Of a stretch of DNA of 64,000 nt, positions 43,989 to 55,060 are shown piece after piece. The stretch is from assembly GCA_030710605.1 (NCBI GenBank), contig CP092875.1, forward strand, positions 66,956,469 through 67,020,468. The letters are read 5' to 3'. The notes beneath the pieces were generated by a model. It did no database searches. It had not been told where the DNA came from and saw nothing but the letters and a program-made list of their open reading frames with translations. The DNA is from Cordylochernes scorpioides. Its lineage: Eukaryota > Arthropoda > Arachnida > Pseudoscorpiones > Chernetidae. A program made the translations under genes and the position numbers. How positions within the stretch are numbered: the stretch's first letter is position 1; each line of letters opens with the position of its first letter.

Positions 43989-45638
43989 TCATTTGGCTAT
44001 CAACTTATTGAAGTGATCCTGGGCATCTCGCATGTGCTTGCACATCATGGAGTTGGCATTGTGCTTGTCACCGCACCTGTGACACTTAAGCGCGCTTTTA
44101 TTTTCACAGGCAGTGGTAAAATGTGCACCTGCACAATTGGCGCACTTGGGCGCATTGGTGCACTTTTTACCATCAGTGTGCGTCCTGTGAGAGAGTCAAC
44201 CGCAGATACCACATGGGAAGACGCGTTTCGCCTGGGCGAGCCTGAGGGACAGGAAGTCAACAGTGACGCGGCCGCGTGCAAGGAGAGCTTCCTCGATACC
44301 CTTATTGACCTCTATGATAGCGATGGAAGGCGAACCTTCCTTCCTAATCAATTTAACCAGCTTCAAGCCGCCGCTGTTATTAATTAACTGCGGGGCTATC
44401 ACAGGGTTTTCCATCAGATCAGACACCAGATCAGATTCAGATTTCTCGACAGGGATGCCGAAAATTGCCAACCTGGGCCTGAATGTCGGGTTTGGTAGGA
44501 CTTTAAGTCCGTCAATGTTGGCGGTCTCAAATCCGTCCACAAACCGCTTTGATTCTGCAGAATTGGGAAAGTGAAGGACAAGTTTTTTGTCCTTCCCAGT
44601 TACCGCCGTCACATCACAACTCTTCAACTGTGGAGTCTTGGCAATTTTGGCTCTGATGGCCTCGAAAGATAGGTTGTCTGAGGCAATTTTTACATGGTTT
44701 ACACTGTTCTTTAACGTTTGCGCGTAGGTTGAAAGCGCTGGCACTCTAGGGTGTACAGTTGTGGGTTGGTTGGACCTAATTTGGATAGTAGAAGTATCTA
44801 GTTGGGGGATAATTTTAACGGGGTTAGGAGGAGAGGGAGGCTTGGCCAACCTTTTCCTAAGTTGGATGACCTCATTTTCAACTATTTTTACATTTTTTTT
44901 GAAGATTCTCAAGACTTCAGTTTGTAAAGCGTTAAAAATACGCCTTACGTCGTCTTTAACTGAGTCAGATAACCCAGTGCGGGTGGTAGCAGGAAGGTTA
45001 GAGGCAGCGATATCCGCTACCTCATGAAAATTTTTGTTGAAAAGAGAATCTATCTCTTCCCAGCAGTCAGAGGATCCAGAATGGGTACAGGAAGGAATGG
45101 AAGTAGGGGCCTGGGGGATCTTACCATGGGCAGTCCTATTGATAGGAGCGGAGACCTCTTCGGCCACGGTCCCAGAACTTGTTACATTTTCTGCTATTAC
45201 AGGTGGTGTTCTTGGCTTTTTTGCATGTGTGACTTTTGTCCAAGGACCATCTTCATCAATGTTTTCTTCGTTAACCTGAGAAGGGGTAGCTGCGGACGTT
45301 TCTTGAGGGACTTCAGTTGCCTCGTTCATGGAGACATCGTTTTTATTATGCTGTGAGACAACTTCCATTCTCGGTGTCTTATGGCTACGTGGTGTTGAAA
45401 CTGAGGGGGATTCGCGAGTTCGTTTCTTTGTTGAAGGAGTTTCTTCAACTTTGTACTCGATGCCACATCTTTCAAGAATTTTAAAAAGTATGTTGGTGTC
45501 GATTATACTGACCTTTTCGCCAGCTGGGCCGATCGTTGATTTGATTACGATAGGCTGCATCTTTTTTAGCTCAACATGCGTTATTTTAACTTCTTCAATG
45601 AATCGATTCGGTACTCTAAGGCCTACGGGGAACAACAA
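43989..45638 (-). pseudogene. LINE ORF1 (gag-like) with one nonsense codon
   Basis: Minus strand, ATG at 45638, in-frame stop TGA at 44198-44196, then open to the true stop TGA at 43991-43989 (overlapping the ORF2 ATG). N-terminal half is low-complexity and Ser/Thr/Pro-rich; the middle has an RRM-like/esterase-free gag region. Three zinc knuckles close the protein: CGIC...H (hit by the nonsense codon), CANCAGAHFTTAC and CHRCGDKHNANSMMC. The CX2CX3HX4C and CX2CX3HX6C spacings are typical of ORF1 in I, R1 and Jockey-group LINEs, RNA-binding nucleoproteins. One base change separates it from an open frame. Confidence 0.85.
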
Positions 45639-45659
45639 CGACCAACGGGATAAAACAAC

Positions 45660-46359
45660 AACGAGTTTTTTATAGGGGAAGAGTGACCTCTGGCGGTCGA
45701 TTTAGCAGAGTATTTGATTCTATGAAATTATAATTTAAAATAAAATAATATTTTTATATAACTTATATATATTTATTTATTGAAGATTATTTGTTGGTTG
45801 AAAGTTGGTTTGGAATAAATATAGCTACATCAACCTTTTAATCATCCAAATAACCAATTGGTTGTTGTAGCCATAGTTAATCAGTACATTTTGTCTTAAA
45901 AATCCATTTCAAACATTGGATTAGATAATTAATCTGTGAGAAGAAGAAAGTATTTGATTAACGCCATTTTGTCTTAAAAATCAATTTCTTTATTTTATCA
46001 CAATCAGTGGATAAAGAAAATATCCTGTAAATAAGAAAGTATTTGATTAACGAGAAACAAGTAAAAACATTGTTCGGGCAAGTGCCGTTTCTTTTATACC
46101 TTTCAGCATGATAAAATTATATTTGTTGTTGTTTGTAAAAGAAGAATGGTGGACGATGTTTTCGATTAAAGAAAACATGTCAAGTGAAAGAAATTACAAA
46201 TAAACTTAATTCCTGTTCCCAGAAGAAACCAGAGTTCTTCCTAGAACATTGGACAAAACTTATCTTGAACTAACTAAGAAGGTAAATGAACAATATGCAA
46301 AATTAGCGGGGATTTGAATAGAAGTATTTCCATGAATAAACATTCCCTTCTTCTTCTTT
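45660..46359. other. AT-rich spacer upstream of the LINE
   Basis: No gene. The LINE 5' boundary is somewhere near 45660. Contains two imperfect repeats of GTATTTGATTAACG (about 45950 and 46028). Confidence 0.4.
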
Positions 46360-47013
46360 CTTATCCCTAGTACACGTGGTACAGGACATGATAATCATGG
46401 TGGGTAGAAGTTGGCGACTGCTTTTACTGTAAGTGCATCACATGTCTACACACGTGAAAATCAGTTTGACTTTGCACTTACAAATATGCCAGAGCGCCGT
46501 TTGTTTACTTGCGCTCGCTGGTGGGGTTGGAATTTTGCAAGAATCAGGGGGCATTGGAGCATTTTTTTATAAATCAGAAAAAAAGTGTCCAATGCGGGAA
46601 TCGAACCCGGGTCGTAGTGGACGAAAACCAACGGTTTAGACCAGGGGTGGCGAACGTGCGGCCTTAAGGCCGCATGTGGCCTTTTCTTGCCCAAGTTGTG
46701 GCCTTTTCATAAATTCAAAATTATAATTTTTCTTTCGCAGTTTTCAATTACTTTCATTATTTTATTGAAAATATCTAATACGAATGTCATAGTATGTCAT
46801 AATTTATATAATATAGTAAATGTAAGTATTTAAATTTATAAAAGTAATTCAAGTGTCGTGCTAAAAATGAAGTACATAACTATACCACTATATCGGCAGC
46901 GCCGATTTGCGGTATATGAATGCGGCCTTCTCAAAAATGGTAAAATGAAAATTGGCCTTCTAATATAAAAAGGTTCGCCACCCCTGGTTTAGACCATCCT
47001 TCCACCGACCCCC
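46360..47013 (-). mobile_element. tRNA-derived SINE, copy 2, interrupted by a hAT MITE
   Basis: Minus-strand SINE of the family at 11174. The body is 46360-46641 with B box GGTTCGATTCC (46596-46606 region). The head's first bases resume at 46995-47013 (CCATCCTTCCACCGACCCC on plus). The interruption is an exact hAT-type insertion with 8-bp target duplication. Confidence 0.75.
46642..46986. mobile_element. hAT-type MITE
   Basis: 345 bp. Ends CAGGGGTGGCGAAC and GTTCGCCACCCCTG, with an exact 8-bp target duplication GTTTAGAC (46634-46641 and 46987-46994). TIR and TSD are those of the hAT superfamily. No ORF. Confidence 0.95.
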
Positions 47014-47450
47014 TAAACATTTCCTAAATTATAGAAGTAAAACTTTTACTCCAGAATAAATAATTTTATATCCCTTCTCTTATTCAATTACTATATACAA
47101 TTAATATGTTTACACTTATATTATGTTTATATATATTCTAAAATGTGTTTTTTTTTTTCAATTTTTAATATGAGTAATAAATTTGTTTTCGAATATTTTA
47201 AATAGATAGACACAATTTGCGTAATCTTTAAGAATTTTTGGGACATTTTCTTTGAAAAATGTGCACCTAAAGTCCGCCTTTTAATAATAACAACTTAAAC
47301 GCTTGTGTCACCATATTTCAATCATAAGCTGCTATAATGCGATTTTTTCCTTTTTTTTTTCTTTTTGTTTCGAGTAAAACATTTTCTTACTTTACAAATA
47401 GAATATGATTTAAATTTTGTATTATGATACATTAGCGCGCCATCTGTTAT
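47014..47450. other. AT-rich spacer
   Basis: No gene. The last 25 bases (GCGCGCCATCTGTTAT) are shared with the left flanks of the MITEs at 54811 and 60650. Confidence 0.4.
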
Positions 47451-47600
47451 AAAAATTCGAAACTATTATAGACGCGTATGATTCTTTTAAAAATAAAACA
47501 ATTTCTACTGCCCTTACTGCAATGGAAATACAGTAAGGGCAGTATAAATTGTTTTATTTTTAAAAGAATCATACGCGTCTATAATAGTTTCTAATTTTTA
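47451..47600. mobile_element. Palindromic MITE, minimal foldback of the M1-related family
   Basis: Almost perfect 150-bp palindrome: TTCGAAACTATTATAGACGC...CTACTGCCCTTACTGCAATG, a few central bases, then the reverse complement. It lacks the GGGAGGGCCTGGCTC centre found in longer copies. Confidence 0.8.
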
Positions 47601-47991
47601 AATTTTGTCAGTCACTTTATTTGTTTGTTTTAATGTGAAACACAAATTATATTAACTCTATTAAAAAGTGTAACTCTAAGTATATAATCAATTAGCTTAT
47701 TTTACATGACAATATATATAAATTTCTATTCATTTGAAAATATAAATCACATTGTTAGAATGAATTATTTTAATTGGCGAATGAAAACATTACCTAGGAG
47801 AGATCACGATTGATCTATATAGGATCCCTATATTATGAAGAAACGTATATACTAAGAGGCGGATACCAAAATACCCTGAATAATAATGCTATGCTTTGTG
47901 TCCGTGTAGTACCAGGTTGTTTAGCTAGGGATTTGTGTCAGGAGCGTAATTCGACAACGATGTAGCTTAAACTGCTGTGATAATGTATATA

Positions 47992-48167
47992 CAGTTAAAC
48001 CTGTCTATAGCGCCCCCTCTAAAGAGCGCCTTCCTCTCTATAGCGCCCGATTTTAAACATTAAAATGTAAACATTTTACATTAAAGGTGACGTGTCTATA
48101 GCACCCCTTTCTATAGCACCCTATTTTGGTGAGTCCCAAGAGGGGGCGCTATAGAGAGGTTTAACTG
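47992..48167. mobile_element. Pogo/Tigger-like MITE, second copy
   Basis: 176 bp, same as 12473-12647, ends CAGTTAAACCTGTCTATAGC and reverse complement, TA-flanked (47990-47991, 48168-48169). Confidence 0.85.
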
Positions 48168-48229
48168 TAGCTTAAAAATACCAAACTGTTTGTATAAATA
48201 AAATGAACGATTGCTTTTTTTTTTATCAG

Positions 48230-48795
48230 TAAAAAATACGAAAATGTCCATAAATATCAGCCCCTTTCCAGTCATCCTTCAACTCTTCAAACCGAGGACA
48301 ATATCGGCCTTAATCTCAACAATAAATATCGACAATCGACCAACTCTAATACTTATCTGGATTGTCCTCGAACATAATTAAGCGAATTTAGACCGCTGAG
48401 TTGGAATTCTAAGAATGTTTGTGTTCCCAGATTTCTCAGCGAGGATCAAAGGAATTGTCACGTTTAATCTGATTACCTTGATCCATACACCCTATTCGCC
48501 AGACTTAGCTCCCGCGGTCTTCCTCCTGTTCTCTATGATGTAATGGGATTTGGAAGCGTTTTGATAACATTGTTGACGTATAACGTCATGTCACGACAGC
48601 GCTACAAGGTATAGAAGAGAGAGAGGACATATTTAAAAGGTACTTAGAACACTGAAATGAACGATTGAACAAGTTTAACGGAGAGTACTTTGAAGATAAC
48701 TAAAGTTCTATTTAAAAACGTCTATATTAATTTATAAATGAATCCATATTGTATCTGTTTCCCACTTGTATTTATCTATTTAATAATGTTTCTTC
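48230..48795 (+). mobile_element. Mariner transposase relic, internally deleted
   Basis: Plus-strand pieces: LSEDQRN (about 48430), HTPYSPDLAPAVFLLF (about 48485-48532, the third-Asp block, with the catalytic Asp changed to Val) and NERLNKFNGEYFEDN (about 48655-48700, the mariner C-terminus). The catalytic middle is missing. Its 3' part (48565-48795) is repeated at 49143-49372. Confidence 0.65.
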
Positions 48796-48930
48796 CATAA
48801 AAAAAAACACAAAAAATGTGAAAAGTCTTGATTTCTACTGTAGATAAACAGTCATATTCATATTGGAATATGGACCATATAAGTCATTTGGATTTTAGAA
48901 ACTGCTTGCTCAGGGAAGTGGTCACTTATA

Positions 48931-49082
48931 CAGGGTGGCCCATAAATCCATGAAACTTTTATTTTAGTATCAATAATTAAAAGGATAACTATAATAAAAA
49001 ATTATAGATATTTTATTCTCTCTAGGTTGCCTTTCAATTTTTAATATAAAATAAAAGGGCAAGGGACTTATTGGCCACCTTG
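48931..49082. mobile_element. Mariner-type MITE
   Basis: 152 bp. Ends CAGGGTGGCCCATAAATCC and GGACTTATTGGCCACCTTG, TA-flanked (48929-48930, 49083-49084). Confidence 0.8.
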
Positions 49083-49142
49083 TACCTAGCCCTGTACATC
49101 GCACAGTTCTGTGAGAAATAACACTTATAAAAGTACCGCGTT

Positions 49143-49372
49143 TAACATCGTTGACGTATAACGCCATGTCACGACAGCGCTACAAAGTATCGAAGAGAGA
49201 GAGGACATATTTAAAATGTACTTCGAACACTGAAATGAACGATTGAACAAGTTTAATGGAGAGTACTTTGAAGATAACTAAAGTTCTATTTAAAAAAGTC
49301 TATATTAATTTATAAAGGAATCCATATTGTATCTGTTTCCCACTTGTATTTATCTATTTAATAATGTTTCTT
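49143..49372 (+). repeat. Direct duplicate of 48565-48795
   Basis: About 230 bp (GACGTATAACG...AATAATGTTTCTT) with few differences, containing the mariner C-terminal segment again. Spaced 578 bp from the first copy. Confidence 0.8.
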
Positions 49373-50397
49373 AGTCATATTTACAGTGTTGGTTTATAAG
49401 GGAGAAGATTATTTACAATTACAGAGATGCATTATAAGGCCACTATACTTGGCTACAGAAACTGTCCTTGCAAATCCTGGTCTTGATTTTGAAGTGTTCT
49501 TCTTCATCTTTTTTGTTTCAAAAAGGAATTTATTTTTATAACATTCTTATAATATTTTAACATTTCATCAAGTTGTTTCAGTATTAAATTGCTTTTTTCG
49601 TTATCGAAGATGGCTTAATGTGGTTATGCAGTTAAATTCCCATTTGCATACAATTAAACGGTTTTTCCAAATATAGTCGTTGATATATTTCCATTCTAAG
49701 ATTCTTTATAAGCATCTTGTTTCAAAGAATCCAGCGCGAGCCTCAATTCTTTGTGATGATTTCATTTTGAATGTTGTTAGCTGTTAAAACACTATACATT
49801 CATAGACAAATCTTAAGGAACTATGTGGTTAGCTTTTCTTCAGTAATCAAGAAGGAGTAATTTTTTTGGCCAATTCTGGAATAATTAAAAAATCAACGAA
49901 TAATTGATATTTATTCCTACTATTCCTACAGAAGGCACAATCTATCAGCGAATTGTAATTTCACGATCCGGAGATGCCTTTTTCTCGAAAAAAAATTTAA
50001 GGAAGCGCAATTATATATATAAGGAATTATACTTAAGGAAGCAATTATACATTTTACCATGTATATCGGGGTTCATACAATAACTATGATATATATTTGA
50101 TACCCAGTAATCTTATTGAAGACACAGGAGATAGCCAACTGTGAACAAATATGCCTCTGTATTCTTAAAAAAAATATATATATATATGTCAAAATTTGTA
50201 CATACATAGATGCCAATAGTCAATCCAATATGTATGAAAATGTATGATTTGTTTCAATAAAAAAACAAGGTAACATTGGAGGACAGAAAGACCTAGAAGA
50301 AAGGCCATAAAAGAGGCTTAGAAGTTAGCACGATCATTAGTAAAGTTATACCCAGTTTAATTATCGCGGAACTAATAAAAGTTGAGTTCAACAAACT
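49373..50397. other. AT-rich spacer
   Basis: No gene. 50085-50175 resembles one arm of the foldback at 10672 (ATATATTTGATACCCAGTAA, TATGCCTCTGT). Confidence 0.4.
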
Positions 50398-50660
50398 ATC
50401 ACTTCCTGGTCAAGCTGGAACATGTCTAAGACAAAGAAGTAACGTAGACCAATCAGGGAGTAACTCATTTTTGTGGAGAACCAATAGGGAACCTCCACGT
50501 CACACCTTTCAACCAATGAGAAGTAAGAAGAGTTCTCGTGTTAAATCGAGAACCAAGAATAGTCAGTTATCGACTGGATCCCACCGAGATAGCACCTAGA
50601 GTCGTTCTTTGGATCCCACCAAGGTAACACCTGCTCTAGAGACCCCCCTCCGCTCATCCC
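50398..50660 (+). promoter_or_regulatory. Orphan promoter-like block with three CCAAT boxes
   Basis: CCAAT at 50449, 50481 and 50513, exactly 32 bp apart, each in an RACCAAT context (GACCAATCAG, AACCAATAGG, AACCAATGAG), which fits the NF-Y consensus and its usual multi-site spacing. Downstream are two repeats of GGATCCCACC-RAG-TA-CACC (about 50577 and 50612). A TATAAAAG lies at 50912. No gene follows, so it could be an LTR or a promoter of an unrecognised or transposed unit. Confidence 0.45.
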
Positions 50661-51319
50661 ATAGCTAAGTCAATCTTACCGCAATGTGAATAGATAGCTA
50701 ATAGTCAATCCGCTCCACCTTCTCCAAGCCTTTCTTTCCTCCGACCAGTTGCCTTATTTCAACCCATCAAGTGTCCTGGTTATTTCCCCTGGTGTGTACA
50801 CCTTATCACTCAGCCACCACGACTGCGCCACCACCAACCACAATCATCAACCTCCAAGAGTAATATTTCCCCGCATATAATATTACAAGATATATATTTA
50901 GACCACCGGCGATATAAAAGAATTTACACTTCTTTAAGTTTTGTTCATGAGTTGTATATGGGTGTCCTTCAGTGTATATAGACAAGAATCGAGGTAAATA
51001 ATGCTGTATCAACTGTTCTATTGCAACGTTGAGAAAGTTTGATCTCCTGACCTAGCGTGAATCAATGTTTTGCTGACTTTACCAGATTTATTGTGCTTAG
51101 GTATGTTTTTATGGGGGGTTAGATATTTTTCAAGGTTGAATCTTGGTATCTAACATTGCACTTTCATTCAATTACGTCTCAACAAAATAATTATTCTTCA
51201 GATGTTCTTTTATTTTGTCTTTCTTTTTTGAAGAGGTTTGTATTTCTTTTTTATTATTATAGAACAGATGATTGTGTAATTTTCTATCATCAGGTAAATG
51301 TATCATCTCTATCAGTGTA

Positions 51320-52641
51320 CGAGGTGTGTTCAAAAAGTATCGCGACCTTTGAATTTTCGCGGGTACGTATATTCGAATTTCGATCTTTTTGTGGCTTTAT
51401 GTTGGTAATAATGTCTCTCACTTATGCCGACAAGCTCGGCCATTTTGAATGTTCAATTAATTGTTGACAGCTGCTTTGCTTGCAGGTGTTTTGGATCGTC
51501 TTCGATTTTTACCTATTAAAAAAATGGATCAAAGAACCTGTATCAAATTTTGTGTGAAAAACGAAATTAAGTGCGCGGATGCATTCCGAATGTTGACTGT
51601 GGCATACGGAGAAGCTACCTTGGACCGAAGCAACGTTTATCGGTGGTACAAAATGTTCTCAGAAGGCCGAGAAGATGTGAACGACGAAGAGCGTGCCGGA
51701 CGCCCGAGCACTTCAACAACAGACCAAAAAATTAATGAAGTGGAGAAAATGATATTGGCCAATCGTCGAATCACCGTTAGAGAAGTTGCTGAGGACCTAA
51801 ACATATCGATTGGCTCGTGCCATTCGATTTTTATCAATGATTATGGGCATGAGACGGGCCGCCGCGAAATTCGTACCAAAATTGCTCAATTGCGACCAAA
51901 AACAGCATCGCATGAACATTGCTAATGAGATGTTGGACTCTGTCCGCGACGACCCAAATTTGCTCCAGAGGGTCGTAACTGGTGACGAAGCGTGGGTTTA
52001 TGGTTATGACGTGGAAACCAAAGCTCAATCATTTCAATGGAAGCTGCCGCACGAACCAAGACCGAAAAAAGCGCGCCAAGTTCTGTCGAATGCGAATGTT
52101 TTGCTGACAGTTTTCTTCGATTGCAGGGGCGTGGTGCATCATGAGTTCTTGCCACAGGGTAGAACGGTCAATAAGGAATATTACTTGCAAGTTATGCGCA
52201 ATTTGCGCGAAGCAATCCGCCAGAAACGCCAGGATTTTTGGAAGAACAAAAATTGGCGTTTGCACCACGATAACGCCTCTGCTCACACATCGTTGCTTGT
52301 GCGCGACTTTTTGGCCAAAAAAAAACACACTAATGATGCCGCAGCCACCGTATTCCCCAGATCTGGCCCCCTGTGACTTTTTCTTGTTCCCTAAACTGAA
52401 GAGGCCCATGAAAAGACGACGTTACGCTACGCTTGACGAGATAAAGACGGCATCGAAGGAGGAGCTGAAAAAGATTTTTAAAAATGATTTTTTGAAGTGC
52501 TTCGAAGATTGGAAAACCCGTTGGCACAAGTGTATAATATCTCATGGGGATTACTTTGAAGGGGACAACATAGTTATTCATGAATAAATATATAAATTTT
52601 GAAAAAACACAAAAGTCGCGATACTCTTTGAACACACCTCG
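51320..52641 (+). mobile_element. Mariner transposon, recent
   Basis: 1322 bp, TA-flanked (51318-51319, 52642-52643). Ends CGAGGTGTGTTCAAAAAGTA and near-perfect reverse complement. Encodes a frameshifted transposase. Confidence 0.95.
51524..52587 (+). pseudogene. Mariner transposase (D34D type), two frameshifts
   Basis: Starts at ATG 51524 (MDQRTCIKF). HTH region, GRPSTSTT linker hook, then a +1 frameshift near 51835-51850. The second segment has GDEAWVYGYD (first Asp) and HHDNASAHTS (second Asp). A second shift lies in an A-run at 52316-52324. The last segment has YSPDLAPCDFFLFP (third Asp) and ends GDYFEGDNIVIHE at 52587. All three catalytic Asp are present, and both lesions are single indels, so the copy is young. 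SETMAR/Mos1-like group. Confidence 0.9.
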
Positions 52642-52643
52642 TA

Positions 52644-54810
52644 TAAAGATTTCGGTGATTCAAGCCTGCATATGATTTGGCCTTAATTTGAGAGATTCAT
52701 TTTATATCTCATCAAATAAGATTTTTTTATTTGGTAAGGATTTTTCGATCAAATATTACTTCTACTTATCAAATGTTTGTAGGTTTTAGCTCTGTCTTTT
52801 TACTTATATGCATACCACACATGTATTTACAGCTTCTCTGTCTGCACTAGGTTTGGTAGTTGTCAGCAAGTAATTCAACAGGGACTTCTGAGACTAGAAT
52901 CAGGCCATTATTCCTCTTGATGATGTTTTTTCAGAAGAGACGACAAACGTTTTAAGACGTGGGCGTGCCTTCCATATTGATTGGTCTACAACATTCAGAT
53001 TTTTTATTAAGATTCTATAGCTACTGATGTCGTGCACTCTCGTTAATTTTGGAGATTCTCTCTGAGAAGTGGATTAATTATCCTCTGAGTCACACACAGG
53101 ATTTTTAAAGATGTTCTCCTTATCCTGTTAATTAGGCGTATTTTTTAAATCTTTATTTATAATATATGCGATCAATATCATCTTTCTAAGTCTTGGTTCA
53201 TATACTTTGTTGATTTAATTTGTTGATTCTTTCAAATTTTTACCACAAAAAATACAAGTTGTTGTCTCGTCTATTTTCAAAGGTATATCTAGGATATAAT
53301 TGTTGTTTGTTTTCAGCAATTGCCAATTTACATCTATAAATGGCCAAATCAGTAATTTTTAAAGTCTTGTAGTACGAATAGAACTGGATAATGGGCAGTT
53401 TGTGTAGGAACTTTGAGGGGATATTTTGAGAGAAGTTTTCATAAGTGCGATATCGGTGATATGAATGCATCATAATAGCCTGATACTAAGTTCATGACAT
53501 CGATGGTACTTTTATGATGCTTCCTTCTTGTATTAGCTAAGTAGACCCAACCCCTGGTGGGCCTCTATGGTGAAAATGTTGCAATATCGGTCTGATGAAG
53601 TCAAATGTTCACCGATCATGTTTACTCGTGTTTATTTTAACAAAGTTTCCTGCTATTTTCAAAATTGGGGTGATCTGACTAGGATGTGTACTTGTATTGT
53701 TTGTGGATGATGATCAGTTTTTCCATCTTGTTCAATAAGTTGGCTTGGCAGAAAGTTAATCCACAAAAGAGTGGGGGGTGTGTAAGCTTATATGAAAACC
53801 AGCTATGAGATTTCAGGGCTTTGTCTGGTAGAGTTTTAAAAACCTCCACTCAGGCTTGACCATTCCGTGACTACATTATTTTATCTCAATAGGATCTTTT
53901 ATCTTAAGTGTAGAAATGAAAAATGTTTTTTCGAGCATTTGTTTTTGTTGTTGAATTGCTTGGTTTGAAAATTTTAAATTTTTTTCTTACGGATTTTTTA
54001 GTTTTATTATCAATTTTCATTTAAAATTCTGGTTTCTTTATTTTGTGGCGCCTTTGATTTGTTGACTTGGTTAAGGTGCTGTTTTATTTACAATAGTTTG
54101 TGATGTTTGTTTGGTAATTTTGGCTGAATTGAGAGACCCGACACCTTTGTTCTTTAAAAGATTTTTCTCTATGACGTTTCAAAAGTATTCCACTTGTCTC
54201 AAACTCTCTAAAAATATCAGAGCGTATCTTATCTACCTCACATTCATCTAAATATATGAAATTGAAAAGCTTGGCACCAAAGCAATATTATAGCAAAGTA
54301 TTCATTATTTTTATTAACAGAGTATCATTTTTTATGTTTATATTTTTTCTCTTCTGTAAACTTCTCTCATTGTTTATCTATTGTTTATCATTCATAGTTT
54401 GTTTTTGCCTTAAATAAATTGCTGTGTGATCCTGAAGTTTGTTCTTCCTAATTTTTCATGTGACAATATCATATCACAAATTTATTCAGCTTACGCTAGA
54501 AACAAGTTACACTTACAAATACTATGGGGAACACTATGACAATATAGAAATCAAATAGCAGCGTTTTTCCACGAAAGTTTTCACCTCTGTAAATATAACC
54601 TGTAATAACAGAAAATCGACCTTAACCCACAGTATAGCTGCATGTAAATCCATGGAGACGTTTTTTACAAATTGGCCTCCACAACCAATCGATTTTCTTA
54701 TCAAGCTTCATTAGAATTCATTTCACTTTATTTTATCCATCCTTCAGAGGAATTGATATATATTTCTCCAAAAATATATCCAATTATGATGCATTAGCGC
54801 GCCATCTGTT
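52644..54810. other. AT-rich region without recognisable genes
   Basis: I see no supported gene. Small ORFs (for example 53240-53473 minus) have no recognised motif. The last 25 bases hold the shared GCGCGCCATCTGTTAT flank. Confidence 0.4.
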
Positions 54811-55060
54811 ATCAAAATTCGAAACTATTATAGACACGTATGATTCTTTTTTAAAAATAAACAATTTCTACTCTCCTTACTGCAATTGAAAAATTAATGG
54901 GAGGGCCTGGCTCATCAGTGGTGAACCTTCCCATCGGTTTCGCCAGTTTAATCTACCATGGTAGATACTCTCCCATTAATTTTACATTGCAGTAAGAAGA
55001 GTAGAAATTGTTTATTTTTAAAAAGAATCATACGCGTCTATAATAGTTTCGAATTTTGAC
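54811..55060. mobile_element. Palindromic MITE, M1-related
   Basis: 250 bp. Left arm TTCGAAACTATTATAGACAC to CTTACTGCAATTG, centre TGGGAGGGCCTGGCTCATCA, right arm in reverse complement ending at 55060. Confidence 0.8.

Larger units (their letters stand above)
39013..43992 (-). pseudogene. LINE ORF2 (endonuclease-RT-RNase H), split by a mariner and with two nonsense codons
   Basis: Minus strand. The start ATG at 43992 overlaps the ORF1 stop (ATGA). 43992-43258: apurinic-type endonuclease (CLQINIRRS start, LLLLQE, FCGDLNVES, SDHKRL). A TA-flanked mariner lies at 41959-43255; removing it with one TA restores the frame. 41956-40450: reverse transcriptase with SFDVKGAFDNV, CPQGSVLGP and YADD. In-frame stops TGA (40449-40447) and TAA (40380-40378) follow. 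40341-39013: RNase H (YTDGSKTRDG, FQAEALGL, WIKGHSGNVGND) and a C-terminal zinc knuckle (CPYCDADREETLSHIVLEC). The RNase H domain points to an I/LOA-like clade. The frame is otherwise intact, so inactivation is recent. The sequence is much GC-richer than its surroundings. Confidence 0.9.

Noticed and set aside
42028..43992. 654-codon ORF as one real fusion gene (endonuclease plus transposase)
   Set aside because: TA duplications and TIRs at 41959 and 43255 show a mariner inserted in a LINE; the shared frame is chance.
53240..53473. Minus ORF as part of a Penelope-like protein
   Set aside because: Only vague composition similarity; no motif could be confirmed.
53591..53620. Hammerhead ribozyme starting CTGATGA
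   Set aside because: No matching GAAA core or closing stems around it.
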